A stretch of 64,000 nucleotides of DNA from Gibbula magus (taxonomy: Eukaryota > Mollusca > Gastropoda > Trochida > Trochidae), in contig OW388293.1 of assembly GCA_936450465.1 (NCBI GenBank), positions 85,582,134 through 85,646,133 of the forward strand, written 5' to 3'. A program made the position numbers and the translations under genes. The notes beneath the pieces were generated by a model that had not been told where the DNA came from, ran no database searches, and saw nothing but the letters and a program-made list of their open reading frames with translations. This document shows, in pieces, positions 37,849 to 51,070 of the stretch. Each line of letters opens with the position of its first letter. The first letter of the stretch is position 1.

Positions 37849-38164
37849 TGGAAGGGAGTTGAAACAGTTTTGGAGGGAAGAAGTTTGATTGGTAAAAATA
37901 CTTTTAAAAATCGTGCATTATTCGTAAACCAATCGTGATGGCATCGCGTGAGCGTCGTGAGAGTGTTGTGTTAAGTTCGTATTGATTGTGTTCTGATCGT
38001 GTTAAAATCGTGTTTCTTTCGTACATTGATTGTACACACCTCGTGCATTTCTCGCACATAAACCGTATTGATATAGTAGATCGTAAAAACGTAAGTACGA
38101 TACCAGTACGATCGAATCGTAATGTTATCGTACTATAATCGTATGTAGTGTGAGTTGGGCTTTA

Positions 38165-39215
38165 GCTTGAGCTGTACATAGCTACAGTTGCTTTGCAAAA
38201 ATATGTTCTGTAACACCCTGACGACAATGATACTGAGGAGAAAGGTTACATACAGTTCTGCGTCTAGTTTTATCTAGTGAAATTGTGAGGAGCATTGTTC
38301 TTGTTGCCGATGAGAAGAAAATATCAAAATGTACCTATAAGGACTACAATGTAATCGCAATAGTACTCAACTGACGACTGTCACAGGATTCTTGGGTTCA
38401 ACATGAAGTTTATTCCTTGTGAATTTACATAAACTAAGGCTACGTCAAGTTGCATGACGAAGCAAAATGGCGGTCAAATCGCGAAAGCCCAAACAAAATT
38501 ACATGTCAAGGGAACTAACTCTGACTTACTTACTAACTCAACCAAGTGATACTGATTGACAGTAAATTGTTATAGAAGCGTCCTACAATATTTTGTGAAA
38601 AAAACATGTCCCAAGAAATACAGTGTGATCCCAAATCATTGAATACACTAAACTACTAGACTACTAGATTGATCTGGACAATACAGTTCCATGTGTTTAA
38701 ATGGTTAATGTGAATAATGACATTTCTATTGCAATCAGTTATGTTGTAATTGTGTGCATATATCAGATGTTTAGTGTTTAGTGTGCTAGTTTGCAATATG
38801 TCCATTTTAAGGATGTTTGCTCCTCAAATTTCTAGTATTAAACGTTTTTTCTAAATTATATTTTTTGAAAGTTTAGAGTGTTTGATTGAAAAATCATCAA
38901 TAAGAAATTAGGTTTAGTGTTGTTTTTTCCGATGTATGAAATGACAAAAATCCCTTTGTCAGCCACATTTTTAACAGGGGAGTCTATCGGAAAATTAGGA
39001 GTAAACTTGGCAAAATTTAAAATTAAATTTGTTCGTCCCAAAATAAGTCTAAAAGGTTTATGATACTGTTGGTTTTTCTGCTATGTAACTGATTTTTAAT
39101 ATAACAAAATTATAGCTTATTTTGACTGCATAAATGTTTTGTTCCCTATAATAAACGACATTTTCAGATAAATAGAGGATATCTGTCTTTTCTTGACTAA
39201 TACCATGTCATCAAG
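38165..39215. other. B-unit sequence, partly B1-specific
   Basis: 38586-39205 has no counterpart in B2, which joins GAAGCGTC to TAATACCATGTCATC. In the other direction, B2 has about 215 bp (53010-53225) that B1 lacks. No gene is recognised. Confidence 0.5.
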
Positions 39216-39220
39216 TGAGG

Positions 39221-39279
39221 TAGAAAGGTTATATTTTCACGAGTGGCGCAGACACGAGTGAAAATATATAACATTTCTA
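39221..39279. repeat. Foldback with CACGAGTG arms
   Basis: TAGAAAGGTTATATTTTCAC pairs with GTGAAAATATATAACATTTC across GCGCAGACAC. B2 (53514-53550) keeps only the right half. Part of a small MITE family; its outer ends are unclear. Confidence 0.65.
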
Positions 39280-39299
39280 ACTCACGCTCTAACCACTGT

Positions 39300-42200
39300 G
39301 TTATTCCGCCCCCGTTGTTGATTGAGCTAACCAGACGGATATTTAATCTGACTCTTCAAAACCCAGAGATAATTACATTCATACACTTGGCTGCAACGCG
39401 TCACATAACCAGTAGTGTATCAGGTCGTTTATCAGAAAACTTCTAACTAACCAGCTATTCTTGAAATAAAACATTATCTGAACGACATAAAACAAATAAT
39501 CTGACAAATCCACTCACTTTAAGCCTTTTAACCCTGCAGCGAATGTAGTGTTGAGCTGAAAAGCCTACAAGGCATTTGAAAAACTAACAAAATCCTTTCT
39601 CAGAAATAAAGGAGATGGATGTTACTTGGTTTCATATAAACAACTTAAAACGCAGACATTGTCATTATAGTTTTTCTCTAACAAACCATTTATTTACCGT
39701 ATCAATATTACAAACAGAAAAGGTAATCCCTGAGTGATGGTTTCCACAACTAACAACAAACTGAGAGAATTTGAGAGAAGTTTATATTGTTTGAAGTTTT
39801 CAAAAGCAACATCCAGTTTGTAAGTAAATGCCAGTATCGTACTTTATGACAAGGTTCCAAAATCATCACCCATCTGTATATGACAGTATTGTAAATATAG
39901 TAGAGATTTAAGCAAATGTTTATTAGAGAGCGTTTCTTTCAGAACTAAAGCACTTGTCCTTGTGAGTGTCGTAAATGAGTATTCAGGGAATAGCATAACC
40001 TTTAGAGCAATGATATATATTGAAAACCGTAGCATAAGACAGTGTTATGTTAGTAACCGATATAGCTGACATAACTGATCTACAACAATGGACTACAGTG
40101 TATTCACCAGAACTGTTCCATGGATGACATTCTGTTAAGATATGTGTATAAATTGTGGATGATTTTGACTATGCATGTATAGGCTTCTGTATATTGCTCC
40201 AACAGTTCCCATTAAAACATGTCTTATATCAGTGTTATCAGTGTGAGAGGTAGTATTTGTTTCATAAACACTATTTTCTCGATGGTGAGTTGTTGATAGC
40301 GGTCATATGTGTGTACGTGTGATCGTCCATAACATAGCAATGAAAGCAATATCCAGACAAACTACTCACCTGGGAATAGCGTGCTTGTATTATGTATTCA
40401 GTGAAAGTATTGCATGATTTTCAAAATGGTTTTTCTGTCTTTTAGGTCTTGCAATTGACAAGAAAGACGTGAACTCACAAAAGACACGTGTGTGCTCTTT
40501 AAAGATTTGTTTGATATTGAAGGCAGATTAATCGAATTCAACAGAATATGATATTGCACATGATGTATGGACTAATTTTCGTTCTTCCTGTATTAATAAC
40601 ATATCATTAATGTAATAGCTTGAGAAAAAGATGCCATAAATTAGTAGTTAAATCGTGGTGTTTAGATAATTCTAAAACACACATGATTTGAAGCTTGAGT
40701 GCATTTAAATAATGGTAAGAAGACGGACTACCCATAGAAAATGCTCAAAACTAGTTCCATCTATAGCACACTATTTTGTCATTAGTTTATTGAGTACATG
40801 TCAGACACTGCTGCAGTAATTATCGAATGGAATTTCCATTTAAGAGTGTGCTTTATGGTGGGCCTGTCCGGTTCAATGTCGATATGACCCTGTAATGGTC
40901 AGGGAGTGCTCCAAGTTAGATCAATAGTCCTCCGCTCTCAACTAAAACTCGTGAAGTCACTCATCTGAAACCTAATATAATGAATCTTAGGACCGGTTTT
41001 AAAAAAACAGCCATATCTTGTCGGTCATTAGTGTACTTCATGCTCCTACTTAGCTGTGGCAAGATAACATTAACAAAGTAATACGCACATGCTTAAGCTG
41101 GGTAAAGCATCAGCTTTGTTCAAAGAAAGCTGTGTTAACAAAATATTTAAACCTGTGTATAAAGTATGAGTTTGTGAAATGTTATGAAATAGATAAAGGA
41201 CGAGTAGCGGTACATTATCTCACAATCGTACACTATTTTCCGACAGTGTACTGCTACGAGTTCTCTATCTATCATAGAGCACAGTCAAATGCTCTTTTCA
41301 AAATACTGCATGACTTCTTTATTGACAATACAATCAGATGCCATTTCAAAGAATAAACCACTTAAGATACACACATCCGAGGACGGGAAATGGGGTTTTA
41401 AAGTGATATGGACATTTATTATATGCAATAATTAGCTTGGAAATTTGCTGAGTAATCATTTATATAGAATCCAACTACTTAATGAAAGATTTATAGAGAT
41501 CAGCAGTCACTGTGCTGTAGCTCGAAGATCAATATTTTCCAATTTCAAAATTCTCAATCTTCTCTACAATAATGTTAAGTATGAATTCACTTCTACTTTA
41601 AATCTTGAGAGCTATCAATCTGGTAACAGATGAATTTGAACCTTACTGATGGCTGAAAATGGTGTATGGTAATCTTCATAATTATTGTATGCAACATGAT
41701 ATCTGCATTTTTAATCAAGAAGGTGATCCAGCTGTGGCAACATTACTTTTTAAAAATAAAACTCTTGGATAATGTATATGTTCAATTGCAGTTCTTATGA
41801 TACTTTTATTATTTTATTTCAGAGAGAGATTTGATGACTTGTACAGAATCGGATTGACTTGATAGATCTACAAGAACTGATACAGTTGCCGCCGAAGGCA
41901 GGTGACCAGTTTCTACAGATACAATTACCTCATGAACTTTTAAGTATCAATTTTTGTTATTAGTGTTACATTGGATGTTGGGGGATGTTGGGGACTTCAT
42001 ATACTGTATGAATATAACGTGGCGCAGAAAATAGTTAATTTTATAAATTTGAATTGTATACACACTTCAACAAAAAAGAGCAAACATTTACAATTCCCAT
42101 GCTGACATTGAGGTAAAGTATCTGCTTCTGTCTCAGATGTAGCCGCAATATTAACTGTATCATTCCTCTTATTCTAGCACACAGATGGTTTATTTCCTCA

Positions 42201-43172
42201 GCCCGTAGCCTGTGCTCTATGAACATGGTGAGAAACAATTACTTCGTCATCTTCATGAGTCTAACCAGCAGATATATTCAATATCTCGACAAGAGACAAC
42301 AGTCTCGACTATGGGTATCATGCAATGGGGGATATCATGACTGTCACTCCAAGAGCATACATATGCATAGTTTGCGTTTGTTTCGAATATACTGAATCGT
42401 ATTCGTTTAAACGTTTGTGATAAAGAAACACATATAGTCATCTTTGTCAATAAGGTCAGCTTTAAACAAAGATGATTAAACGCTTGCAAAATACCGTTCG
42501 TTTAAAAATATCATTTGGATATGAAACATAAGTGTTTTTGTTAAAGTGCAGTATCAGAAAATTAATCTCGTTAAGAGGAAATAAATCTGATGAGACTGGA
42601 AACAATCAGTCGCATGGCTAGGGGCGAGAATGGTTTCTTGTTTTCAAAAGTGACATTCATATAACATTCACTGAGCAAAGCCATACTGTCCTGTCTGACA
42701 CTAATGTCAGAAAGAGTGATTTGATGTTGATGTTTGAGGAAGCAACGATACTTTACGTTTTATTTATTTACAAATTCATATTTGATCAAGAAGGTAACTA
42801 CTAGCATATATTTAAGCACATATCAAGTGTATGTTGTAATGCTTGATTCTGTATTGGTTAGGTATTTTGTCTCTTGATCATGTGACCGGTGTATCAGCAA
42901 AATAACTAATTAATTATCTTTAGCCACAGCAACCTATACTGCACCTGATCACTTTTAGAGTCCCACTCTTCAATTTGTCAGATGTAAGTCATGTTGGGAA
43001 TTATTAAGTACTAAGTGACAGCCTTGCATTAACAGTAATTCATCACAACTTTAGCAAACTGAAGCACTCACAGAGGAACAAACCTAAGACTACCATATGA
43101 TTACTCTGAAGCTTGTTGATATCATATGTTCAACCCTCACATGCCACTATACACACATGGGGAACATATAGA
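39300..43172. other. B1 sequence without a supported gene
   Basis: Co-linear with B2 53560-59268. Exon-like pieces with good acceptors occur near 40447 (LAIDKKDVNSQKTRVCS) and 41821 (ERFDDLYRIGLT), but each ends in a stop within a few codons and no upstream exon joins them. I therefore do not call a gene. Confidence 0.4.
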
Positions 43173-43556
43173 ATACTAAACGACGTACCGTTTGATAACA
43201 TGTTTATGAAACGAGTGGATGGTTTGTTATTTTAACGAGCAAAAGCGAGTTAAATACCGATGCCATTCACGAGTTTCATAAACATGTTATCAAACGGGAC
43301 CGAGTTTAGTATTTTATTTATTACTCAATGATGTAAATAGCGTTGAATTGCAGGAAAATAGTTTTTAGTGACGCTTACTTGCAAATAGGCCACCCGATAT
43401 TGCAGTCGCGCGACTAACATTGTGACGTCAACCAAAAACGACTATGATGTCATGCGCCTATTATGACGTTACGGCAGCACGCGGTGGTATCACACATGTG
43501 TGTAACCAACTCATTGTTATCTAATGAGTGATCTCACCACGGTTGAGTAATAAAAT
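43173..43556. mobile_element. Composite foldback MITE (B1)
   Basis: Part one (43173-43310) is an inverted repeat: ATACTAAAC, then CCGTTTGATAACATGTTTAT, answered by ATAAACATGTTATCAAACGG and GTTTAGTAT, with AACGAGCAAAAGCGAG in the loop. Part two (to 43556) is bounded by TTTATTACTCAA and TTGAGTAATAAA and contains a TGACGTCA site. The B2 paralogue is at 59269-59650, and a relative sits in the Harbinger intron. Confidence 0.75.
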
Positions 43557-43559
43557 AAG

Positions 43560-45300
43560 ATCTCGGATAATGAATTTGAAGGATGCATTACTGAGAGCTA
43601 ACCACACCTTTTGAGAAGACATTGTAAAGAAACAAAATTGAGCACTTTACTTGCATGATATAAGTTTATCTAATTTGAGCACGTGGGCAACACCACACAC
43701 AAGAGAGCATGGCGCAGTTTGAACACGATCACATATCCATCAGTGAATGGTAACAACTAGTTATGGGAGACAAACAGTGAATTGTGTTATTAAAGTAGGA
43801 TCAACAAAACTTCAGTAACGTTTGCTGCCGTCTCTCGTATCGATAAACCCCTAGAATTGTTCCATGGGGATTTGCTTCAGTCTTCATGTAAGGCTGCCTC
43901 GAGCATTAACATCCCTGACCAGTGACCCGTGGTCATGAAAATAATGATGAACTTCGGGTTGCTTAACTTTTTTTGCTGTGTTCCGAAACTAATTGTTGGA
44001 ACATGTTTATGTTATCTGAATATATAATTTGACACTTTTTTTACTTGATAAGATTACAAACTTATATTTTCTATTTATCAGAACAGCCATACTCTACCAA
44101 ATAATTTCACTATTAATAACGGTTCCAATCATCACTTGTGTTTCATCAATCTAGAGTATATGCAACAAGAATACGTACATGTGCAACGTTGAGAAAGTAT
44201 AGAAACAAATCCTGTTATGATTAAATATAGGCAACCCTTTAGCAGCAATGAAGTTGTTTTTATATTGACATTGACAAACTTGAGCAAGTAAAATTTTGAA
44301 ATACAAAAGGTGTTATTCTTATGTTCATTTAAGTATTATATTTACCAGTTTCTGGAGTGTAAACACATATTCATACGAGCAACGTGGATTACCTGAAGTC
44401 ATCTACTGCACTGGTTGTCTCCCCTTCACGGACCATGATGTCAGATCAAAAGACGTTCTCCATTCTGTTACTGCAATGTCCTGACACATCAAAACTGCCA
44501 TTGTGCCTTAGATTCACTTTAATCCTGTTGGTGTTTCGGGATGTCCCCAGACAGGTAAATACCTTTGAACAGCATGATAATTCTGACATCTGACATCTAC
44601 TTTTGGAAAGCATTTATACAGATGTATGTCTGAATTTTTCGGGTACATATTTCTCTTCTCACAGGCTGCATTAATAGGAAAGTTTACAAGCCATTTTGTA
44701 AGAAATGGGTGCGTGTTAAGCCCTTTCTATTTATCAATGTTCATAAATGAATGAGCCACTCAAATGAGCAGGAATGGGAGGGATACAGCGTCACCCGGCT
44801 ACAACTGAACTATCATTATGATTTGCAGATGTTATTATCCCATAATAATGTAAATAATCTAATGGGTCTACAAAGACGAGCCTATGAAATTAAAAAAGTA
44901 CTCTAATAAATGGAAACTCACTGTTAATAGCAAAACAAAGCAGCAAATGTTATCTTAAAGAGGAATGTTTAGCGAATATGAATATGAACATGAATATTGC
45001 TGGATTGGTTATAAGGTTATTAACTGTTGTATGGTAGTTCTTTCAAAATTGTTCAGGGAATAGTTCTCGTGATAGAATAATGAGAGATGTTTATCATAGA
45101 TTATGTAAACAATATATAATCTTTTTTCGATCGGACAAATATTCAAATCAAGTCTACAGTAGTACGTTTTTCTCTAAGTCTGTTCTAATCTTCCAACTAG
45201 ACCTCCCTATCCGTAAAATCATTTTTTTTAAAATGCTTCTTCATTGCAAAGAATGTCGTCAGGATGCATCATGCACCAATAATTCAAATATATATATATA
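43560..45300. other. B1 tail, no supported gene
   Basis: A short stretch at 44410-44480 resembles part of M3 (TTGTCTCCCC, CATGATGTC, AGATCAAA). Frames at 44296-44593 differ in B2 by stops (60242-60433) and are not kept. Co-linear with B2 59650-61714. Confidence 0.45.
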
Positions 45301-46880
45301 ATCAGTTATTCCTTAATAAAAGTGATATTTGATAATGCAAGGTAGATTATACAGAGAATAGCAACAACTTTCCATTAAATGTTCCTTTCATATTTATTGT
45401 TGTGAGTAATTGAGAGATGGAGATAAATCACATTGATGACAATATGAAAGTACCGTTGGTCTCATTAGAAGGTATTGATTTCCTCTTTATGTGTCTGGTT
45501 CCCTCAAAGACATATCTGAAAGACCAAAGCTAATGTAACTGCAATCAAATTCGTGCCTTTATTGAAAGCTAAAAACACAATTAATGTGAGATATAAATTA
45601 TTGTCGGGGAATTAGTCCACTTAGGTAGAAAACAATTTCCAATGTAACAATAACAACGTAAATGTTGATGACATGAAGGTGAAGGTGTCATTGCATTGTA
45701 CTAAACAGATTTTGAATGACTATGGTTTGCAATGAAACGGGAACCTTGTATATCATTGGGAGAGGAATGTCACTTTTACAATAATTATTAAAAATCATTG
45801 ATTTCTCACCATCACAACTTCTTAACTTCTTATAATGGAAATAGTGGATTTAGATATAAAAGAACCTTCAACAAAAGGATAGACATATGCACTAATAATG
45901 TTTAATATACTTAGAAGTGTTACAAATCAATTTAACCGCTATGTTGCTGCACTATATCTTATATTTATACATTGATTTATCTAAAGAAATACTGATTCAA
46001 CGTGTGAATGGCTATGACCAAGGCCTTCCAAGGAAGGGGAAATCATATAGTCAGAAACCTACGAACAAAGGATTGCTGTCTCCCTCCATGATATCTCAGT
46101 AAGATCAAAGCCAGGAAGAACAGCCTGTTCGAGTTAACTGAGGAATCTAAGCTCCGGAGAGAAGATAAGGTTACGTCCCTTGATTCAACACCACACTCTC
46201 AAAGAGAGATGCAAATTATCTGCTGGGATTGGGTCAGCTTTGTTTTGTGACTTCTGTAACTAGTATCCTCTGGTACAAAAACTCTCAGAGCTTTGATGTG
46301 AATACTGGATCAGTACAGTGTCAGATTCGCTGACCAGATAGTGTATGGTCTCAGATTGTATTACGAACTCCTTGAAAACAATTTAACTTGAAAGAGAAGC
46401 GGTCTGTAATGATTGACACAAACTTATCTTTTTACGTCTATTAGCCATAATCTTCACCTGAAGTCATTCCACAAAAATATTATTTCATTTACTTACGAAG
46501 TATATATGCAAGTTCTCTGCTGTGAAAATCTACAAGGACTACTTTAACGAACCTTTAGCAATACTTCATTCAAAATTCAAACACCTTTTGAAAAAGTCAA
46601 ATGATCTAAATGGTGAAAATAGGCGCATTCGATACGAACATATACCACATTTACCCAGCAACTATTATTTGAGTTGTTAGAAAATGTGTTGCTAAGTCGG
46701 GATAAATGAGAATTAAGTACCTCAAACATCAACATGAAATACATTTGCTCTTTAAACCATAGATCTTAAGTAACGAAGATATAGAGGATATCTATTTCCT
46801 CTTGACTTGTACAATGTTTATCTCATTAAGTGAGGTAAACAAATACATTACGAAAAAAAGGGAAAATATATAACATTTAC
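45300..46880 (+). repeat. S module, copy 3
   Basis: M1 lies at 45400-45640 and M3 at 46075-46340. The small M3 frame has lost its ATG (AGG at 46111) and ends early. Confidence 0.9.
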
Positions 46881-48234
46881 TACCTCGGGAGATTAGCGAA
46901 ACATTGCATTTCTCAATAATTAACAGATATTATTTTATTATATGATGTTATTCTCCTAATTAGACCACCGCAGGGTCGTGTTCATGATGAGGAGCCGCCC
47001 ATGACCACAGTTACAATGTGACGTCGTAAGATAATTTGTTATGTCAAACCATTTATGACGTCAAATTATATCACTGGTAACAGTCAACAAAACGCCATTT
47101 ATCTTCATTGTATGCTTGAAAGATAAATCCCAGCATTGTACATTATTAAATGAAGGTGAAATTGTAACTTGCAAGCAGAACTCTTAACGAAGTGCCTCAC
47201 GTCAGTGATTTAACACACTAACTCAAGAGGCGTCTCAGTGATCAATAGTGCAATCATTTAACCGGCGCTGGTAAGTAGAATACAAACACATATTTCCTAA
47301 TGTCAGTTCTACACTTGAGGAGTCCTCTCTCACCTAGGCCTGCTGTTAAGAGTAGCTAGTCATGCTACGCCCTCACTGTTACTGAGCTTCCCACTGGGGC
47401 ACTATTGCAAATAATGTAGATATACCGATGTAGATCATGAACTGTTTGAAATATAATTATGAATTGTTTGTAAAGGCATGTTTATGTTTTTTATGATTAT
47501 GTTTATTAATGAAAGCATAAGGCTGTCTTTAGACATATCATTAATACACATTCCAACTCCCGAATCAAATTCCAATTAGCTTGTTCAGGATTGAAATCAA
47601 GTATCAAGATTAATTAATTCAATCGCAACACAAGTATGTGTTCGGCTTGCGAGTATATTTAATTAACCCTAATTTATATTTGCCATCGAAAAAGGAACTT
47701 TTAAATGTTCTACGTAAATACGTCCATATTCCTTGGTATAAACGTGTCAGTGGTCTGGCATTCTCACTGAGGATCTGCAATACAATTAACAGGGGAATAA
47801 TCATCAGACATCATCACTCTCCATCCACTCTATTGACATTTCCAGCACAGAAGATACATTTGTACTTCTCCAAGGAATAGACATTGTCTTATTATTCCTA
47901 TATGCCAGTTTCAGACAATTAATCAAATCGAAATTATTGAATATCAATAGACTTATAGAAAGTTTGTATATGTTGAAAAAGAATCAAATTGTTAAATGTT
48001 TACCATCAGTCTTATTATTGTACTCCCATACTCCTCTAAAAAATTACACTTATATAATATGTATGATTTCTTCAGTAAATTGTCTGGAAGAAATATGCAA
48101 ATAAGGAAAGTGATGATACTTATCAAAGTCTGTGATTACTTGAAAGACGCACTATGCTTATCAACTGTTGTCTCTATTTGTGAAACAAATCATTTAAAAA
48201 GCATGAAGGTATGTTAGTGCAGTGTTACTCGGCA
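46881..48234. other. B2 counterpart of 30853-32185
   Basis: Same content as B1 without the LINE insertion. The first CRE-like site is mutated to TGACGTCG. No gene is supported. Confidence 0.45.
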
Positions 48235-48850
48235 AGTTGAATCGTGTTAGAACAGAATGTGACTTAGAGAATTAAATCGTGTTTCGACAAAATGTGACTT
48301 AGAACGTTGAATCATGTTAGGAAACAATATGACTCCGAACGTTGAATCATGTTAGGAGATAATTATACTTAGAACGTTGAATCATGTTAGGAGATAATTT
48401 GACTTAGAACGTTCAATCGTATTAGGAGACAATGTGACTTAGAACGTTGGATCATGTTCGGAGATAATGTGACTTAGAACGTTGTATCATGTTCGGAGAC
48501 AATGTGACTTAGAACGTTGTATCATGTTCGGAGACAATGTGACTTAGAACGTTGTATCATGTTCGCAGACAATGTGACTTAGTAATATAAAACATGCAAG
48601 TACAAATATGACTTCGAAAGATAAATCATGTCACAACATTATTTGACTCCGAAAGTTGAATAATTTCAGAACACTATATGAGTTAGGACAGTGCATCATA
48701 TTAGGACAAACTATGGTTTAGAAAGTTGAATCATATTAAAACATTATGCGATTTAGAAAGTTGAATTATGTAAGAACACTATGCAACTTAGAACTTTGAA
48801 TCGTGTTAGGACACTATGTTACTAAGTTGTATTATGTTAAGGACAAAACG
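48235..48850. repeat. 35-bp minisatellite, long allele (B2)
   Basis: About 17 units. The central ones (48425-48600) are almost identical (AATGTGACTTAGAACGTTG, then ATCATGTTCGGAGAC), while the outer ones are degenerate. This indicates recent expansion in the centre. The B1 array is half as long. Confidence 0.9.
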
Positions 48851-48982
48851 CGATTCTTCATGAGATATGTGCACATAATCAAGATGATAACACTGTCCGT
48901 TTCTTACGTTGAACAACAGTCATCAGAAGATAACATATCCTACCTGTCCCACATAATTTGTAAAACACATCTGTGACCGATG

Positions 48983-49420
48983 ATTGTATATCTACTACTT
49001 CAGACATGAGATTCACACAAAGATTCAGGAAGATATTATGCAGAGTTCTGGAGCTGTGTTCCAGAAACGAACCTGTCTCTGAACAAAGTTCAAATCCAAC
49101 ACGTGTCTATGGAAACGACAAAAAAAAACACTTTCAGAATATGAAAATATCAAAAGGCACCACTTCAGTTGAGGGGTAATACACATGTACAGTTTCGGAA
49201 AGATATCATGAACGATTTCGAGTACTGCTCCGGAAACGAAATAATTACGGACGGACGGTCGGACGACTATATACACAGTATTACATAGAACAAAGAAGAG
49301 TCAGGGGGATTCATTCAAGGACATACGTATCCTAACATACGCATCTTCCCTGTGGGTCATTTAGCTGCTTAATAAATCCTCTCATCTTCGTAAATACTTT
49401 GGAATTTTAATTATACAGAC
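48983..49420. mobile_element. B2-only insertion with two about 170-bp repeats
   Basis: It is absent from B1, which joins CACCTCTGTG to TCAGATATT. It holds two related stretches about 170 bp apart (GAAGATATTATGCAGAGTTC and GAAAGATATCATGAACGATTTC, each ending in GAAACGAA) and a GGACGGACGGTCGGACG tract, the style of the rolling-circle-like elements. Its ends are not resolved. Confidence 0.5.
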
Positions 49421-49562
49421 CAACTGTTATGGTGACAGTAAGTAAGTAACTGATTATGTCTAAAGTATATAACAAAGTGAGCAATTAATGATACAGACTT
49501 TGAATAAATCAAATGGAATATTCCTGGCTTTGAATACATAAATATGTTAACAAAACAATGCT

Positions 49563-49672
49563 CACAGGACAAAAAGTGGTTGAATCCATTTTCCGGATTC
49601 TCCCAAATATTGGCCTATCCTGGAGAATCTGGAAGGATCAGGCAAGCGCATTCTACCACTTTTTGTCCTGTG
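49563..49672. mobile_element. 110-bp foldback MITE (B2)
   Basis: CACAGGACAAAAAGTGGT is answered by ACCACTTTTTGTCCTGTG, an 18-bp perfect inverted pair. The paralogue in B1 is at 32781-32890. Confidence 0.8.
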
Positions 49673-49879
49673 GCTAGTTTCAAATAATCAAATAATACTA
49701 TATATGTTTATAGGTTATAGTTTATATTTTACCACCTTCATCATCACAAGCGGTAGCTGTTCACATGTCACGTGATTTGCTCACTGACTATTTCAGTATT
49801 TCACTATGTGATTTTATAATAACATCATATGTATTTAGAGCGAAGAAATGTAGAAGTGTAAGCATCTTATTTTGAAAAA

Positions 49880-51070
49880 AAACTATTGTAAAATTGATCA
49901 GTGATCACAACCTTAAGTAAATAGGCTTGATTCTGAAAGTTGAACAGCAAGCAACACATAAAACGAAATATCCTTCAGGGCTCGCATTGTAAAATCTTCA
50001 AACTGGCATCAGGGTAATTGATCATCACAAAAGCCCTACTTCAACGGTGTGGTATGTCAGTTCAGAAGAGAGTCGTATTCGAGTCTTCTATTTGCTCTGA
50101 GCATTTGATTAGAACAATATAGTGGCTTTACGTGCTTGGGAATCTTTTTTATGTTTGCTCATCAGAATCAAGTCAGTTTATACTGCCAGGGTCCCATGTG
50201 ATTGTCACTAATGAGAACTGGTGAATCAATCTAACTGCTAGCACTATCAAAGATTAGGGAGATATCCTTTGGAGATAGTTTGGAATTAAGCATAGCTCCA
50301 AACTATACTGCTCAAACACTTGTCTCATTAAATTCACTGTATATTTTCATTCAATATTCGTAAATATGTACTTTTTCAACTCGTTCAATGGTATTACCTA
50401 CACAATATTTTACATAATAATATGTTGATATATCAGTGTCCTCATGAGAAACATGATATTTTTTATTTCCTCCAGTAAATAGAGAAACATGTGATATTTA
50501 CATATTAACACAGCCGATTGCATGAATAAATATTTCCATTACAATACAATTTAGCCATGTATTATGGTCAATGGAAATGCAATGTTCAGTTGACAGTTCC
50601 TTGAGTAAAAACATAAGACGACCTCTTCATTGCTGTTCCAAATGTTAGAAAACGTATTTACATGTAAAATATCAATAAGTGTTCAAATCAGAAGTGTATG
50701 TAAGTCAGTGCAAACGTTCATAAATGAAACTAGACGAATTGTATAGCATATCAATATTACTCTATTTCATAGAATCTATGTCCTCTTCTAATACTGCTGT
50801 CTGTCATCTATCTGTCATCTGTTTGTAAAATATGTAAATCACCTATGTATATACCAAGGAGAGGGTATTCTAAGTTGGAGAACTTGTTCCTAATCCTTTT
50901 CATGATGAATAAAATATGTTTAAACCAAACTAAGGAGATCACTCTAGAGTATTGTCATAACGCATCACATAATGACATGTTAAACAATACCATATGTAAA
51001 TATGTCACATAAACACTATTTTAAAGAACACGCAGACAACTGATTTTCACTAAGTATGAAAGAGAGCCAC
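49880..51070. other. B2-only segment containing module M4
   Basis: M4 (49975-50245) is shared with the A units, so this sequence is ancestral and B1 has lost it (junction near 33075-33165). The remainder is AT-rich with no gene. Confidence 0.65.

Larger units (their letters stand above)
34949..38161 (-). mobile_element. PIF/Harbinger DNA transposon, full length, B1 only
   Basis: The 3,213-bp element has terminal inverted repeats of about 24 bp (AGCCCAACTCACACTAC, then G or A, then TACGAT) and TTA target duplications at 34946-34948 and 38162-38164. B2 has the empty site at about 52858 (CAGTTAGCTT), which fixes both boundaries. Subterminal regions hold many GATTGTGTT/GATCGTGTT motifs, likely transposase-binding repeats. 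It encodes a two-exon transposase on the minus strand. I find no Myb/SANT-like second protein, which autonomous Harbingers normally carry, so this copy would need help in trans even without its transposase lesions. A second foldback lies at 35482-35575 and a MITE in the intron. Confidence 0.95.
28905..45300. repeat. Segmental duplication unit B1 (16.4 kb)
   Basis: Co-linear with B2 (45300-61714) over its whole length, with high but uneven identity. The B1-only pieces are the LINE end at 30504-30850, the Harbinger transposon at 34949-38161, and 38586-39205. B1 lacks the M4-containing 1.2 kb that B2 has at 49880-51070. Confidence 0.92.
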
